A DNA stretch of 33,000 nt from assembly GCA_031292015.1 (NCBI GenBank), contig JARLHY010000204.1, positions 1 through 33,000 on the forward strand, written 5' to 3'. This DNA comes from Negativicutes bacterium (GTDB lineage: Bacteria; Bacillota_C; Negativicutes; Sporomusales_B; JARLHX01). The number at the start of each line of letters is the position of its first letter. The first letter of the stretch is position 1. This document shows, in pieces, positions 22,670 through 32,100 of this stretch. The translations under genes were made by a program, and so were the position numbers. The notes beneath the pieces were generated by a model. The model was not told the origin of the DNA and made no database searches. It saw nothing but the letters and a program-made list of their open reading frames with translations.

Positions 22670-22972
22670 ATGAAGAAACTACTTGTTTTAGTTGCAGTCG
22701 TTGTGGCGGTCAGCATCTTTCCCTTGGCCGCGTATGCCGACGACGAGCATCATGACCGGGAATGGAAGGAGCATCATGAGCGGGCCTGGCACGATCATGA
22801 GCGGGAATGGAAAGAGCATGACCGGGAATGGAAAGAGCATCGCGATGACCGGCGCTGGCGGGAAGTCCACGCGAAAGAGTGGAACGACTGGTATCGGTGG
22901 CACCGGGACAACGAAAGCGAATTGCATCTCCACCTTTCCGGCGATGATTTCGTTCTTGATATCGACGTATGA
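22670..22972 (+). CDS. Secreted His/Trp-rich repeat protein
   Basis: 100 residues from ATG 22670, about ten bases after AAGGGATGG; an in-frame TTG at 22664 is an alternative. Residues 1-24 are a clear signal peptide (KKLLVLVAVVVAVSIFPLAAYA, cut after AYA). The mature part consists of tandem copies of an H-D-R-E-W-K-E-H unit (about residues 28-62), followed by a DRRW/WYRWHR stretch and an acidic end. The regular His/Glu spacing on a helix suggests metal binding in the periplasm or at the cell surface. It is monocistronic, with its own terminator. No named family is recognised. Confidence 0.7.
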   Translation: MKKLLVLVAVVVAVSIFPLAAYADDEHHDREWKEHHERAWHDHEREWKEHDREWKEHRDDRRWREVHAKEWNDWYRWHRDNESELHLHLSGDDFVLDIDV

Positions 22973-22988
22973 CAGCTGATAACTGAAA

Positions 22989-23033
22989 CAGGCCCTGGTG
23001 CGGGGGATCCCCGGCGCCAGGGCCTGCTTTTTT
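22989..23033 (+). terminator. Terminator of the His/Trp-rich gene
   Basis: CAGGCCCTGG/CCAGGGCCTG stem with an internal GGGGATCCCC element, then CTTTTTT. Confidence 0.95.
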
Positions 23034-23266
23034 ACGGATGTCCCGGATTATTCCGACAGCTCACCATGAGATTCAGCACCATCACGAAGAGTGCTGCTGG
23101 ATATATTATCTCTTACGGCACCGCTTGTTAATCTTTTTAACGTAAGGTGCGGCGATGGGCGATCCGGGGATTCGGCCGCTATGCGGCAGAAATATACTTT
23201 CGTATAGTATCACGAAAGACTGATTCCCCTTTATGATTAAGATGCTTTAGTGAGGAGGCCGGGAAA
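23034..23266. other. Intergenic stretch before the 71-residue gene
   Basis: About 230 bases without a supported gene. There are short inverted pieces, CTTTCGT/ACGAAAG near 23,200 and GCACC/GGTGC around 23,120-23,150, but no recognised regulatory family. Confidence 0.4.
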
Positions 23267-23482
23267 ATGTTTCCCAAAAAACTGGACGCTTGGGACCTGG
23301 GAGCGGGATACTACGCCAGTCCGATCCAGCAGGTTCGGGCGGTGATTCACGCTTACGAGACAGGCAGGGTTTACGGATTGAAAAGAGTGGCCGGCACGTT
23401 CACCGTAGCCGTTGATCTTAGGGTACTTCTGGCGCTATTGCGCCAGGCTGCCGATCAGACCGCAAAACGGGAAAGTTGTTGA
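23267..23482 (+). CDS. Small hypothetical protein
   Basis: 71 residues from ATG 23267 behind GAGGAGG, an excellent ribosome site. The N-terminal half has aromatic and Gly-rich turns (DAWDLGAGYYASPIQQV); the rest looks like two helices around a short strand (YGLKRVAGTFTVAVDLRVLL). No cysteine cluster except a terminal Cys, no membrane helix. It is not recognised. It precedes the FlxA-like gene by 116 bases, which has its own predicted promoter. Confidence 0.6.
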   Translation: MFPKKLDAWDLGAGYYASPIQQVRAVIHAYETGRVYGLKRVAGTFTVAVDLRVLLALLRQAADQTAKRESC

Positions 23483-23560
23483 AAGTGAGACGCTCTCCCG
23501 TGAAACCGGCAGTGCTTTTTGTCGCGGGGCTCAAATTCAAAGGGATTTCCAAGAAATTCA

Positions 23561-23568
23561 GCCGATAT
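23561..23568 (+). promoter_or_regulatory. Sigma-28-type -10 box ahead of the FlxA-like gene
   Basis: GCCGATAT is an exact flagellar sigma (SigD/FliA) -10 element, 31 bases before the start codon. The matching -35 is weak: CAAA lies 19 bases upstream rather than the usual 15. Confidence 0.55.
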
Positions 23569-23598
23569 ACTCATTGATACAACACGAAAGGGAGTGTT

Positions 23599-23937
23599 AT
23601 GATGGGGATTTCGGCCATTGGTCAGTCCACAGCTCTGCAGTACAGCTCGAGCAGCCAAGACAGTCAAAGCGAAATAAAGCAATTGCAGCAACAAGAAAAA
23701 GAGATACAGCAGAAAATCAATAAATTGAACCAGGATAAGACCACTAGTGCTGATGAGAAGCAGCAGGAGATTCAGCTGTATCAGGCCCAGATCCAGACCA
23801 TTGAGGCCCGGATTCAGCAGCTGGAGCAAAATCAGGCCAAGGCCGCGAAAACCAATAATCAGCAGGACAATTCCGCTGAAGCGGCGCAAAAGGAAACAGT
23901 CTCTTCGCTTTCCCAGAACGTGGATATCAAAGCCTGA
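23599..23937 (+). CDS. FlxA-like coiled-coil protein
   Basis: 112 residues, ATG behind AAAGGGAG; the second codon is also ATG. After a short N-terminal GISAIGQSTALQYSSSS stretch, residues about 25-85 are a Gln/Lys/Glu-rich coiled coil (IKQLQQQEKEIQQKINKL, then EIQLYQAQIQTIEARIQQL), the pattern of the FlxA family. In E. coli flxA is controlled by the flagellar sigma factor; a sigma-28-type -10 box here supports the same control. The molecular role is unknown. Confidence 0.75.
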   Translation: MMGISAIGQSTALQYSSSSQDSQSEIKQLQQQEKEIQQKINKLNQDKTTSADEKQQEIQLYQAQIQTIEARIQQLEQNQAKAAKTNNQQDNSAEAAQKETVSSLSQNVDIKA

Positions 23938-23951
23938 TTTACCGCGGTGCG

Positions 23952-24002
23952 ATCAAGAGAAGCCTCTTGTCCAACAGCTGGACAAGGGGCTTCTCTTTGA
24001 TT
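23952..24002 (+). terminator. Long-stem terminator after the FlxA-like gene
   Basis: About 22-bp near-perfect stem (ATCAAGAGAAGCC arm and GGCTTCTCTTTGAT arm, plus inner CTTGTCC/GGACAAG) with one mismatch and one bulge. Confidence 0.75.
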
Positions 24003-24056
24003 GTCCGCCAGAATGAAATAACGCTGATCCTGAAAGGGCACGGATGAAAGCCTGCC

Positions 24057-24084
24057 TTGACTTGTCGTTAAAATAGAGTAAAAT
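24057..24084 (+). promoter_or_regulatory. Predicted sigma-A promoter of the histidine kinase
   Basis: TTGACT, 16-base spacer, TAAAAT (24079-24084), about 90 bases before the kinase start. Confidence 0.65.
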
Positions 24085-24093
24085 CACCTGAAA

Positions 24094-24133
24094 TTCGCCA
24101 ATATTTTACAGGATATATAAAAATATTAGCGAA
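24094..24133. promoter_or_regulatory. Palindromic site in the kinase leader, candidate operator
   Basis: Arms TTCGCCAATATTTT (24094-24107) and AAAATATTAGCGAA (24120-24133) match as an inverted repeat at 13 of 14 positions, with a 12-base spacer. It begins about where transcription should start. This layout suits a repressor or regulator site; the protein is unknown. Confidence 0.5.
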
Positions 24134-24171
24134 TAAATAGATAGATTGGTTAGAATGTCGGTAGAGGCAGG

Positions 24172-25884
24172 ATGAGCATGAAGCTGGATCGGCTGATCGG
24201 GGATGAAACCGCATTCCCGATGGAACATCGCATACTCAATACCGTTTTGCTTTTTGGGATGGCGCTTGCCATCCTCAGCGGCACGGCGAACTATGCGCTC
24301 AAGCTGGGGTTTGTGATGGTGCTGATGAGTGCCTTGGGGCTGCTGGCTGTCACTGCCCTGTACTACCTGTCCCGGGTCAAGAAACACTACTCCCTTTCCG
24401 TGTTTTTTCTGGTCTTTATTTTTGTATTCCTGTTCACTCCGTTGATGTGGGTCTTCAATGGCGGCACAATGGGCGGAACGGCGTTTTTCATCCTGATTTT
24501 TGCTTCGATGATTGCCGTCCTGCTGCGGGGTTACCACCGAACCTTCGTCCTGGGCTGCCTGCTGACCATAACCCTGACGCTGCTGATCATCGAATACAAC
24601 GATCCTTCTATCATCATCGGTTATGACAGTGCCATCGGCCGATTCGGCGACGTCGGCTTCACCCTGCTGATTACGCTGGTCGCCAACGCCGCCCTGTACG
24701 CGGTGATTATCAATCATTACATCAGGGAACATCAGCGGGCCAGCGGCTATCTGGCGCAAATCGAAAATCAGCGGCTGGAAATAGAGATTCAAAATCATTT
24801 GAAGGTAGTCAACAGGAGACTGGAACAGGAAGTCGACGAGCGCCGCCAGGTGGAGCAGGCGTTGCGCCTGTCGGAGGAGCGGTTCGCCAAAGCGTTCCGG
24901 TCCAGTCCGGTTCCGATGTTCATTCTGACGCTGGCGGACGGGCGCTTTGTTGATGTGAACGAAAGCTTCATCAGCGCGTTTGATTGCCAGCGGCATGAGA
25001 TTATCGGCCAAACTCCTGCCGCGATGACCCTTTGGCTCAACCAGGAAGACTACCAGCGAAAACTTTTTGTCGACAAATCCTTCTACAACCAGGAAATAAC
25101 CTTTTGGACCAGGCCGGGTGATCAGCGCAGCGGGCTTTATTCCGCGGAAATGATCAAGGTGAGCGGCGCGCTGTGCCTGCTGGGGGTTATTCACGACCTG
25201 ACTGAGCGTCTGCGTATGGAAAAAGAGATGGCCCGCCTGGACCGGCTGAACCTTGTCGGCGAGATGGCCGCCAGCCTTGGTCATGAAATCAGAAATCCCC
25301 TGACCACGGTGCGGGGTTTCCTCCAGCTGATGCAGAAGGCAGAGTCGCCCCACCAGGATTATTTTGACCTGATGATCAGCGAACTTGACCGGGCCAACAG
25401 CATTATCACCGAATATCTTTCACTGGCAAAGAACAAAGTACTGGATCTGCAGGCCAACAACCTCAACATCATTCTCACCAGCCTGTTTCCGCTGATGCAG
25501 GCCGACGCGCTGGCAACAGGCAACGAAATCGATCTGGAACTGGGCGAAATTCCAGAACTGCTGCTGGATGAGAAAGAGATCCGGCAGCTTGTGCTCAATC
25601 TTGTCCGCAACGGACTGGAGGCGATGTCCGCAGGCGGCAAGCTGCATATCAGGACGTCGTGTCAGGGAAATGAGGTTGTTCTGTCGGTCAGGGACGAAGG
25701 GCCCGGCATCCCGGCCGGCATTGTGGAAAAACTGGGCACGCCCTTTTTTACCACAAAAGAAAACGGCAACGGACTGGGGCTCGCGGTGTGCTACAGCATC
25801 GCCGCCAGGCACAAAGCCCGTATTCGCGTGGAAACAAGCCCTGCCGGGACGACCTTCTATCTGAACATCAACAAAACGGCCTGA
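24172..25884 (+). CDS. Membrane PAS sensor histidine kinase (sporulation-kinase-like)
   Basis: 570 residues; ATG 24172 lies four bases after GAGG, and ATG 24178 is also possible. Six hydrophobic helices (about 20-190) form the membrane sensor, then a coiled linker (200-245), a PAS domain (about 245-355), a HisKA domain with the phosphorylated His371 in LGHEIRNPLTTVRGFL, and HATPase_c with N box NLVRNGLEAM, G1 DEGPGIP and G2 GNGLGLAVCY. This matches KinB/KinD-type orphan kinases that feed sporulation or similar phosphorelays. No response regulator is adjacent. Its last codons form one arm of a perfect 23-bp palindrome. Confidence 0.9.
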   Translation: MSMKLDRLIGDETAFPMEHRILNTVLLFGMALAILSGTANYALKLGFVMVLMSALGLLAVTALYYLSRVKKHYSLSVFFLVFIFVFLFTPLMWVFNGGTMGGTAFFILIFASMIAVLLRGYHRTFVLGCLLTITLTLLIIEYNDPSIIIGYDSAIGRFGDVGFTLLITLVANAALYAVIINHYIREHQRASGYLAQIENQRLEIEIQNHLKVVNRRLEQEVDERRQVEQALRLSEERFAKAFRSSPVPMFILTLADGRFVDVNESFISAFDCQRHEIIGQTPAAMTLWLNQEDYQRKLFVDKSFYNQEITFWTRPGDQRSGLYSAEMIKVSGALCLLGVIHDLTERLRMEKEMARLDRLNLVGEMAASLGHEIRNPLTTVRGFLQLMQKAESPHQDYFDLMISELDRANSIITEYLSLAKNKVLDLQANNLNIILTSLFPLMQADALATGNEIDLELGEIPELLLDEKEIRQLVLNLVRNGLEAMSAGGKLHIRTSCQGNEVVLSVRDEGPGIPAGIVEKLGTPFFTTKENGNGLGLAVCYSIAARHKARIRVETSPAGTTFYLNINKTA

Positions 25885-25921
25885 GCCCGCTGGCGGCACA
25901 GGCCGTTTTGTTGATGTTCAG
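25861..25921. repeat. Perfect 23-bp inverted repeat at the kinase 3' end
   Basis: The left arm (25861-25883) holds the last codons, LNINKTA plus part of the TGA; the right arm (25899-25921) is its exact reverse complement; the loop is 15 bases. The inner part, CGGCCTG/CAGGCCG followed by TTTTGTTGATGTT, could act as a terminator. Confidence 0.95.
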
Positions 25922-25982
25922 GGCAGGACAATGGCTGCCCGGGAGCCAATTATAATACGGTAATTGGCACTGGAGGATGGAC

Positions 25983-28900
25983 ATGTTTACCTTGTACTGC
26001 ACCCCCTTGGGGGAGACGATGCGCGACGAATTTACCCAGGCCCTGATGAAAGCCACTCTGGCCGGAAACGGCCGGGAGCAGGCCTATCTGCTGCCAGGCG
26101 TCGATCTGCTGCAGCCGACGCGGCACAGCATCCAGGCGATGGGGTTGAGAGGATACGAGACCCCCAACCTGCTGGTGTTCGACGAACTTGTGGCCGGAAT
26201 TGCCCACGCCGCCGGGTGCCGGCAGCGGCAGATGAGCCGCATGACTCAGGAACTGCTGGTGGCCGAGGTTCTGGAGAAACTGAAAAGCGAAACCCGGCTG
26301 CCATATTTCAGCACCATAGCCGCCTTCCCCGGCTATGTGAGCGCCGTGACCAGTCTACTGGCCGAAATCAAGCGGACCGGCGCGCCGCCTGAGGAGTTTT
26401 TTGCCGCCGCCCAGGCCCGGGACTGGCCGGCCAAGGACCGGGAGGTATTTGCCGTCTATGAGGCCTACCAGCAGCGCCTGGCCGACCTGGAACTGGCTGA
26501 CCTGGAAGAAATCTATTTTCTGGCGATCGCCGCCCTGAAACAGGGCAAGGTCGAGCTGCCTTACCGGCACCTTTATATCAGCGAATTTTACATCCTCACG
26601 CCGCTGCAACTGGAAGTGATCCGTGAACTGCGGCCACGGCTGTCGATGGATGTCGGCATTATTTTCGAAAAGAACCGGCCGGAGGTATTTGCTGCGGTGG
26701 AGGGAACCTATGGCGCCCTTGTCGGCATGGACTTCACGCCCAGGTTTGTTCCGCCCCGGCGCCGGACTTCGGCGGCGCTGGACCACCTCAGGCAGAACCT
26801 GTTCCAGGCCGGCTGCCAGACAATGCAGCACGCCGACGGGGTGTCGGCGGTCAGCAGTCCGAACCGCGGCAAGGAACTGGCGGTGGTGGCCGCCCGGGTC
26901 AAGGAGCTGCTGCTGGATGGGAGTATCAAGCCGGAAGAAATCGCCGTGGTCGGGCGGGATACGGCCGTTTACGCCGATTTCCGGCTGACATGCCGCGACT
27001 TCGGGCTGCCGGTTGCCCTGCCCTGGGAAGAGAGCCTGGCCGAGCAGCCGCTTGTCCGGCTGCTGGAAGCCGCCATCACCGCCAGACTTGACCAGGGCTC
27101 GCGCGAAAGTGTTCTTAACCTTGTGAAATCGCCGCTGGTGGCGAAGCTGCTGCCGGATCCGGACGAACTGGAACGCGCCGCCGCCGCCGTCTTTATCCGT
27201 TCCTGGCGGGACTGGCAGAAAATCTGGGGCCGGGACTTGCGCGAAGACAGCGGTCTGGTCGAGCAACGCAAGGGCTTCGTGCAGCTCAGGCGAGCGGTCG
27301 GCTCCCTGCCGCGGCAGGGCAGCTGCGGCCAGATCGCCAAAGCGTTGAAGGACTTTATCGCCAGGCTGGATATCCCGGCCCTGCTGGCGGAAGGCTACCG
27401 TGACCAAACTTTGCCGCTGGACCGGCTCAAGGCCGGGCTGGTGGCCTATGAGGCGGTGGCCGGGACCGAGGGAATCCTGGACTGCATCGAGCAGGAGGTC
27501 GCCGTGTTCGACCAGCCTGGCCGGCTGTTCAGTCTGGGGAAATATCTTGAACTGTTCCGCAAGGCGGTGGCTGCCGCCAAACCTTTAACTCTGCAGCGCC
27601 CCGCCGACGGCGGCGTGCAGGTTGTCAGTCCGGCCCGGATAAGGGGCACGGCGTTTCGCGCCGTGTTCATCCTGGGGCTGACTGACGGCGAATTTCCCCT
27701 GCCGGCCCGGGAGAACTGGCTGTATGACGATCGGGACCGGGCCGCATTCAACGAACTGGGGCTGGATCTTCCCACAGCGGTGTCCCGCCGCCTGGAGGAA
27801 GATCTCTATTTCGCGGTGGCGGCGGCTTTGGCTGATGAATTGCTGGTGCTCTGCTACCGTGAGGACGCCGAGACCATGGCTTCTCCTTATATCGATGAAG
27901 TGCTGCGCCTTTTCGCCAAGGACGCCCTGCCGATAGAGCGCTACAGCGTTAGTGAGATTTTTCCTGACAGCTACGACGCCGTCTATTCGGCCAGGGACCT
28001 GACCGGACGGGCCCTGCTCGACGCCTTTGGCGCCCGCCTGTCCGGCCCGGCCGCACCGGCGATCCGCTATGTTCTGGAGCATTTGGTTGACGGCGACTTG
28101 GCTCGCCGGCTGACCGCCGAAGCCGGGCGCGCCGGCGAAGACGACAGCTCTTACAACGGTGTCGTCGGCAGTGGCGACAATAAAAGCCAATTCAGCATCA
28201 CCGCCCTGGAGGACTACGCTCTTTGTCCCTTTGGCTATTTCGCCAAACGGCTTCTGGGCCTTGATGAGTGGGCGGAAAAAGAGGAAGAGGCCGGTTTCGA
28301 CATCATCGGCACCATTTACCACGAAGCACTGGCGCGTTTTCTGAAGGCTCACGCCGGAGAAAGCCTCCGCCCGGAAAAACTTGAAGACTATAGCGGCGAA
28401 ATCCTGGCGATTGTGGCGGCGATCTTCGACAGACTCATCGCCGACAACGAGATTGTGGCCGGAAAACTGTGGCAATACCAGCGGCAGCGGCTGGAAAAGG
28501 TCCTGCTGCGCTGGCTGGAATACGAAATCAGCGAGCAGGCCGCCGAGGGGCTGGCCTTCACGCCGCATTGGTTCGAATGGGGCTTCGGGTTGCCGCTCCG
28601 GCCGGGAATGGACCGGGCCTCGGCGGCCCCGCCGCTGACCCTGGATTTGGCCGGGCAAGAGGTGAATATCGTCGGCATGGTCGATCGCATCGACCGGGCT
28701 GGCGACAAGCTGGCGGTGATCGACTACAAACGGAAAAGCTGCCCGTCCTTTCGCCGGCTGGCCCAGGGCGTCGACCTGCAGGCCGCCCTGTACATCATGG
28801 CCGTGGAACGGTTCCTCTGTCCGCCCGGCGGCGAAGTCACCGGCGGCGGCTATTATTCGGTGGAAGCAAGAAAAAAAGAGGGCGGTATGTGGCGGGCCGA

Positions 28901-29147
28901 TTTTGCTGACGCCATCCGCCACCGGTCCGCCAAGCGCGACGGCAACCTGAGCCGCGAGGACTGGGCCGCTCTCCAGGAGACGGTCCGGCAGCAGGTTTTC
29001 CGCTGCGTGGAGGGAATCCGGTCCGGCCGTTTCCCTGTCGAACCGGCGGCAGACTGTCCGCCTTATTGCGTTGCCCGCGAAATCTGCCGCTATCGCAAAG
29101 GCGGCGTCACCAAGAATATGGCGGGAGGCGATACTGATGGCTGCTGA
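25983..29147 (+). CDS. addB: AddB-like subunit of the AddAB helicase-nuclease
   Basis: 1,054 residues from ATG 25983, six bases after GGAGG; ATG 25977 touches that site. It has the UvrD-like AddB core (PARIRGTAFRAVFILGLTDG) and a C-terminal PD-(D/E)XK nuclease (GMVDRID, then AVIDYKRK). The Fe-S cluster residues are Cys748 in YALCPFGYF and Cys1025-x3-Cys1029-x5-Cys1035. The N-terminal P-loop expected in AddB is missing: TPLGETM stands where GxGKT is usual. With AddA it resects double-strand breaks for recombination. It overlaps addA by 11 bases, a coupled operon. Confidence 0.85.
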   Translation: MFTLYCTPLGETMRDEFTQALMKATLAGNGREQAYLLPGVDLLQPTRHSIQAMGLRGYETPNLLVFDELVAGIAHAAGCRQRQMSRMTQELLVAEVLEKLKSETRLPYFSTIAAFPGYVSAVTSLLAEIKRTGAPPEEFFAAAQARDWPAKDREVFAVYEAYQQRLADLELADLEEIYFLAIAALKQGKVELPYRHLYISEFYILTPLQLEVIRELRPRLSMDVGIIFEKNRPEVFAAVEGTYGALVGMDFTPRFVPPRRRTSAALDHLRQNLFQAGCQTMQHADGVSAVSSPNRGKELAVVAARVKELLLDGSIKPEEIAVVGRDTAVYADFRLTCRDFGLPVALPWEESLAEQPLVRLLEAAITARLDQGSRESVLNLVKSPLVAKLLPDPDELERAAAAVFIRSWRDWQKIWGRDLREDSGLVEQRKGFVQLRRAVGSLPRQGSCGQIAKALKDFIARLDIPALLAEGYRDQTLPLDRLKAGLVAYEAVAGTEGILDCIEQEVAVFDQPGRLFSLGKYLELFRKAVAAAKPLTLQRPADGGVQVVSPARIRGTAFRAVFILGLTDGEFPLPARENWLYDDRDRAAFNELGLDLPTAVSRRLEEDLYFAVAAALADELLVLCYREDAETMASPYIDEVLRLFAKDALPIERYSVSEIFPDSYDAVYSARDLTGRALLDAFGARLSGPAAPAIRYVLEHLVDGDLARRLTAEAGRAGEDDSSYNGVVGSGDNKSQFSITALEDYALCPFGYFAKRLLGLDEWAEKEEEAGFDIIGTIYHEALARFLKAHAGESLRPEKLEDYSGEILAIVAAIFDRLIADNEIVAGKLWQYQRQRLEKVLLRWLEYEISEQAAEGLAFTPHWFEWGFGLPLRPGMDRASAAPPLTLDLAGQEVNIVGMVDRIDRAGDKLAVIDYKRKSCPSFRRLAQGVDLQAALYIMAVERFLCPPGGEVTGGGYYSVEARKKEGGMWRADFADAIRHRSAKRDGNLSREDWAALQETVRQQVFRCVEGIRSGRFPVEPAADCPPYCVAREICRYRKGGVTKNMAGGDTDGC

Positions 29148-32100
29148 GTTTACCCCGGCCCAAACAAGGGCCATCGTTTCCCTTGCCACCAACGTCGCGG
29201 TATCGGCCGGTGCCGGTGCCGGCAAAACCAGAGTGCTGGTGGAACGGTACATCAACATCCTGCGGCTGAAAGTCGCCGCCTGCGACGAAATCCTGGCCAT
29301 TACCTTCACCAACAAAGCCGCCAAGGAGATGAAGGAGCGCATCCGGGCCAAGGCCGTCCAGTTGGCCGAAACCGCGGCGTCGACCGACGAACGCCGCTTC
29401 TGGCAGGAAGTGAAAGGCCAGTTGGAATACGCTCCCATCGGCACCTTCCATAGCTTTTGCGCCCGGGCGCTCCGGGAAAATCCGGTGGAGGCGGCTCTTG
29501 ACCCGAATTTCGCGGTCCTTGACGGGCTTGAAGCAGGCCTGCTGCTGGACAAGGCCGTGGCCGAGGTGCTCCAGACCGGTCTGGCCGAAGAGGCCGACTG
29601 GCTCGACCGATTGCTGGGCGCCTACGAGAAAGGGCTGATTGACAGCCTGGCGCCGCAAATTGTTGACAAACTGGCCGGTCAGGGGCTGCTGGACGAGCAT
29701 CTGGCAGAGCGCCTGAGCGGGCCTTACCGGCAGGCCCTGGCCGGTGCGGACGGCCTGAAGGACCGGCTGACCCAGCTCTGCCGCGACCTCATTGTCGCCA
29801 AGGACCTTTTAAAACCCGGGTCGGCCCAGGCCGGCCGGATCGAACGGCTGGCCGGCAACTGGAGCGAAGTTTCTGCCGCCATCCGGGCCGCAGGCAAAGA
29901 CGACGACGCTCCCGGCAGCGTGCTTCACCAGTACCTGGACCCCCTCGACCGCCGCTCCAAAGACAAGGAAATCGTCTCGGACATCAAGGAAACCCTCGTG
30001 GCTCTCGACCGGGTAAAAGTCGACCGGGCGGCGCTGGCGCTGATCCCCGACTGGTGCCGCCTGCTTCTGGCGATCCAGGCGGTGATGGACAGGTACAAAG
30101 CAGAGCACCGGGTGCTGACCTTCGGCGACCTGGAAGTCCGGACCGCGCGGCTGCTTAAGGACCATGCCGGTGTTCGCCGGAAATACGTCGGCAGGCTCCG
30201 CCAGATCATGGTGGACGAATTTCAGGATACCAACGAATTGCAGCGGCAGATCGTCTATATGCTGGCCGGCGGCGACGCCGACGTACTCCGGGGTGAAAAA
30301 CTGTTCATCGTCGGGGACCCCAAGCAGTCGATCTATCGCTTCCGCGGCGCCGATGTGGCCCTGTTCGACCGGGTGAGAGGCGACATCGCCGCCGGCGGCG
30401 GGGAAATAGTCGATCTGGATGTGAATTTCCGCTCGATGGACGGGCTGCTGGATCTCTACAACGAATGCTTCGCCGCCATCATGGGCACCAGCGACGACCC
30501 CATCGCCTTCCAGTGCCTCCGGGCCCACCGCTCGACCGGCGCCGCCGGCCAGGTCCGGGCTGAATTCATCGCCATCGACAAAGGGCGACTGGGTGACGAA
30601 GAGACGTCCCGGGAAGCCGAGGCGGCGGCGATCGCCTGCCGGATCAAGGCCATGGTCGTCGGCCGGCAGCGGCTGATTGACCACGACAGCGAGCCCCGGG
30701 CGGTACGTTTCGGCGACATTGCCCTGCTGCTGCGGACCATGAAAGACGTTGACAGATACGCCTGGGCCCTGCAGGCCGCCGCTGTGCCTTATTACATTGT
30801 GGGCGGGCGCGGCTTCTATAACTGCCAGGAAGTGCAGGATGTTCTCAACCTGCTGAGGGTAGTGGAAAACAGATTCCAGGAAGCCGCCCTTGCCGGGGTG
30901 CTGCGTTCGCCCCTCTTCCTGCTGAGCGACGACACGCTGCTTCTGCTCAAGAATCACGGCGGCACGCTGTGGCGAGGCCTCGAAGAGCGGGCCGGGCTGC
31001 CCGAACCGGCCCCCGGTCAGCGCCAGGCAGTGGAAAAAGCCTGGCGGGTGCTGACCGGGCTGCGGGCTCTCCGGGGCACCGTCGCGGTCGCCGACCTGAT
31101 CGAGCGGGGTCTGGAAGCCACCGGGTATCAGAATTTTGTCCTCACCCAGTTCATGGGACAGCAAAAATACGCCAACCTGACCAAAATGATCGGCCTGGCC
31201 AGGGCTTACGCCGGCAAAGGCGCGGTCACCCTGGGCGATTTTCTCCGCTATGTGGCCAAGCTGGTGGCCGGTGAGGTCCAGGAAGGTGAGGCCGTCATCG
31301 AGAGCGAAGCCGGCGACACCGTCAAGCTCATGACCATCCACAAAGCCAAAGGACTGGAATATCCGGTAGTATTCGTAGCCGACCTGCAGCGGAAATTCAA
31401 GGACGAAACCGCGCCCGCCCTGATCGGCGCCGATAACAGCCTGGGAATCAAGGTCCCGCTTGACGGTGAACTTGTCGCCACCACCCCCTATCGCGAGATC
31501 GCCGCCGCCGAAAAACGGCTGGCGCTGCTGGAACTGAAACGGCTGCTGTATGTCGCCCTGACCCGGGCCAAAGACTACCTCGTCCTGTCGGCCGCAGGCG
31601 ACAAAGTGGCGAAGGATAAGACTTACAGCGAGCTTAACTCCTGGTTGGGCTGGCTGGGACGGGTTTATGGCTTCGCCGATCTCGCCGACTTGCCTGAGCA
31701 TCTCAGCGCCGACAAAGTGCCTGTATTGGTCAATCCCGCTGCTGCCGCGGCTTCGAACGAGCTCAGCCCGGAGTCAGTCCCGGCGGCTGTGCCTCAGGCC
31801 GACCCGGACCAACTGGAGCGCCTGATCCGCAACATTGCCCCGCTGGCCGCCCCGACCGGCCGCAGAAGGACTTTTTCCGCCACCGACATCGGTAAGTTCC
31901 GCCACTGTCCACGCCTTTTCTACTACGATTTTATCGCCGACCTGCCGGAGCTTTCGACCGACGGGCCGGAGGATTCGACCGACGGACCTGGGGATTCCAC
32001 CGGCGGTCCGCCGGCTCATCTGACCGGGTCGGTGCTGCACCGCTGCCTGGAACTTCTCGAGCCCGGCCTTTCCTGGCAAGAATGCCTGACCGAGGTCGTG

